Source: Chitinophagaceae bacterium
Lineage (GTDB): Bacteria > Bacteroidota > Bacteroidia > Chitinophagales > UBA10324
Reading direction: 5' to 3'
DNA length: 6,844 nt
Assembly: GCA_023251195.1 (NCBI GenBank)
Contig: JAHEZG010000211.1
Location: 1 to 6,844, forward strand
A program made the position numbers and the translations under genes. The notes beneath the pieces are model-generated. The model was not told the DNA's origin. It worked only from the letters and a program-made list of their open reading frames with translations, and did no database searches. Numbering within the stretch: the first letter of the stretch is position 1; the number at the start of each line of letters is the position of its first letter. Shown here one piece after another: positions 5,627-6,844 of the stretch.

Positions 5627-6784
5627 CTACAATTCTTTCAACTTATCAATCGCCTGTTGCTTGTAAGCAGATTCTATTTTAGATAAATCGGTTAGAACAG
5701 TTTTTGCTTTATCATTTTTGTTCAAGTCAATTAACAACAATGCTTTTTCCCACATCGCTTGCGGCTTAAAATTATTGTTGAGTTTTATCAGCTCATCCAA
5801 TTTTTCAATTGCTTTTTCTTTTTCGCCTGATGATTTATACTGCATTGCCTGATTAAATAAATCAGATGGAATATCAATAGAAACAGAATCGGTAAATTGG
5901 TCTGGTTGATCTTGTTTCTGACTTTCTCCATTTGCATTTTTGTCTTTTCCGGTTTTGTTTTTCTTTCCTGAAATAATCTGCACTTCATCGAGATTCATTG
6001 ATGGTGACATTTGCGTTGATGAACCTGAATACGAATAATTTGGTGTAGAATTTAACTGTTCAGTAGTTACAGTAACAGTTGTTGGAGATGTAATTGATTT
6101 GGTTGAAACATCTTTTTCATTATTCAGGTCAAACTTATCGCCATCCATTGCTGTAACACTTTCTTCATCTGTCACTTTATTTTCAACCGGTGCTGGTGAA
6201 TCATCAAAAGAATTGTCATTGGATACTGATTGATTTTCTTCTCTTGGAACATTTTTAAAAACAAATCCACCGTGGGGTTGCTCATCGGGTGCCTTTACAT
6301 CTTCAATTGGTTTTCCATTTCCAACCGGTGGAGTAAATTGGATAGTTTGTTTATCATAGATGGAATCATTTTTCAAATGAATACTTTCCACTGATTTTTC
6401 CAGCTCCGATTTTTTTTCTGAACTGTTTTCAGCAACTTGAGTTTGTTTTTTATTAATCAGTTCATTCAGGTAAAATGCACCTCCAATCACCAACAATAAA
6501 ACAGCCGCAATCGCTACTGCCCGTTTAAATAAAACATATAGTACTGATTGCTCTTTTACTCTTTCCTTAATACGGTTTTCTAATTTCTCAATTGAAGAAT
6601 GTTGTTCGGTTTCGGTGAGCAACGACAAACCCTCCACTGCATCAGCGCACAATTCGCAATCGGCAATGTGCAGTTCTGCTTTGCGCAATCGTTCGCCATG
6701 CAATCGCCCGGCGAGATAATCGAGCATCTCGTTTTGGGTAAGGCATTCACCGGTGTTAAAAATATTTTTCAACTCGTCACTCAT
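5627..6784 (-). CDS. membrane-anchored zinc-finger anti-sigma factor with C-terminal TPR-like region
   Basis: 385 residues. The N-terminal cytoplasmic domain has a ZAS-type motif, H39-x3-C43-x2-C46 (HIADCELC), after an ECLTQNEMLDYLAGRL helix. This is the fold with which anti-sigma factors hold ECF-type sigma factors. A single membrane helix spans about residues 88-107 (RAVAIAAVLLLVIGGAFYL). A long polar, low-complexity linker of about 195 residues, rich in Ser, Asn, Asp, Lys and Thr, lies outside. The last 80 residues contain two TPR-like helical pairs: SDLFNQAMQYKSSGEKEKAIEKLDELI (307-333) and PQAMWEKALLLIDLNKNDKAKTVLTDL (341-367). The periplasmic TPRs could sense a protein partner, but the signal is unknown. 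Its start overlaps the end of the upstream sigma gene by 8 bases, which implies translational coupling. It may also be described as a zf-HC2 domain protein. Confidence 0.82.
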   Translation of the reverse strand: MSDELKNIFNTGECLTQNEMLDYLAGRLHGERLRKAELHIADCELCADAVEGLSLLTETEQHSSIEKLENRIKERVKEQSVLYVLFKRAVAIAAVLLLVIGGAFYLNELINKKQTQVAENSSEKKSELEKSVESIHLKNDSIYDKQTIQFTPPVGNGKPIEDVKAPDEQPHGGFVFKNVPREENQSVSNDNSFDDSPAPVENKVTDEESVTAMDGDKFDLNNEKDVSTKSITSPTTVTVTTEQLNSTPNYSYSGSSTQMSPSMNLDEVQIISGKKNKTGKDKNANGESQKQDQPDQFTDSVSIDIPSDLFNQAMQYKSSGEKEKAIEKLDELIKLNNNFKPQAMWEKALLLIDLNKNDKAKTVLTDLSKIESAYKQQAIDKLKEL

Positions 6785-6844
6785 CTGTTTTGCTGAGCAT
6801 GATTTTTAAATTCCGTTTTCCGTTTTGAATGTAACTCTTCACAT
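6777..6844 (-). CDS. C-terminal end of a sigma-70 family (ECF-like) RNA polymerase sigma factor, partial
   Basis: On the minus strand a frame open from the window edge encodes VKSYIQNGKRNLKIML, then SKTDE and a TGA at 6779-6777. The string VKSYIQNGKRNLKI is characteristic of the end of region 4.2 in Bacteroidota sigma-70 family factors, where this helix follows the DNA-binding helix-turn-helix. Only 21 complete codons are inside the window; the rest lies beyond base 6844. The stop overlaps the anti-sigma start by 8 bases (6777-6784), the usual sigma then anti-sigma order. A second open frame here, ending at 6781 (HSKRKTEFKNHAQQNR), looks unlike any sigma factor. The assignment rests on a short but distinctive segment plus the neighbour. 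Confidence 0.75.
   Translation of the reverse strand, partial: VKSYIQNGKRNLKIMLSKTDE

Noticed and set aside
6781..6843. Alternative minus-strand frame ending at 6781 with a 4-base ATGA overlap to the anti-sigma gene
   Set aside because: The translation (HSKRKTEFKNHAQQNR) has no recognisable sigma features, whereas the next frame gives VKSYIQNGKRNLKI, a known sigma C-terminal pattern.

Overview
The window reads as ordinary chromosomal DNA of a member of the Bacteroidota (Bacteroidetes), probably an environmental Chitinophagales/Sphingobacteriia-type organism. The basis is its low GC content, the family content (a DUF5686-like outer-membrane protein, DUF2027-Smr, DUF2807/GIN, DUF4920, and a sigma/anti-sigma pair of Bacteroidota style), the lack of strong Shine-Dalgarno sequences, and a match to the lineage's own promoter pattern (TTG, spacer, TAnnTTTG). 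I cannot name the species.

Layout from left to right. Bases 1-615 are the 3' end of a beta-barrel outer-membrane protein gene on the plus strand. It overlaps tail-to-tail by 16 bases with a SAM-dependent methyltransferase gene on the minus strand (600-1262). A divergent spacer of about 100 bases holds a textbook Bacteroidota promoter for a DUF2027-Smr protein (1364-2356, plus). Directly after that stop codon, with no spacer, lies the RNase P RNA gene rnpB (2357-2769, plus), a 413-base non-coding RNA closed by a perfect 13-bp P1 helix.

Next is a plus-strand lipoprotein made of a DUF2807 'head GIN' beta-solenoid (2865-3581). It converges on a minus-strand pair: an exported protein of unknown function (4077-4682) followed 27 bases later by a DUF4920 lipoprotein (3600-4049). 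The YebC/TACO1-family translation factor gene (4807-5517, plus) comes next. A short repeat-bearing spacer separates it from a membrane-anchored zinc-finger anti-sigma factor with a TPR-like tail (5627-6784, minus). Upstream of that gene is the extreme C-terminus of its sigma-70 family partner (6777-6844, minus, running off the window), with an 8-base overlap.

Functionally the window joins RNA and translation housekeeping (rnpB, yebC, Smr) to cell-envelope genes (outer-membrane barrel, two lipoproteins, one exported protein) and a sigma/anti-sigma switch. I see no CRISPR array, insertion sequence, phage gene, defence island or tRNA, and no convincing undescribed multi-gene system. The most interesting points are the rnpB locus (zero spacing to the upstream gene, and an L15 region without the usual GGU), the near-leaderless Smr transcript, and the exported protein of unknown function.
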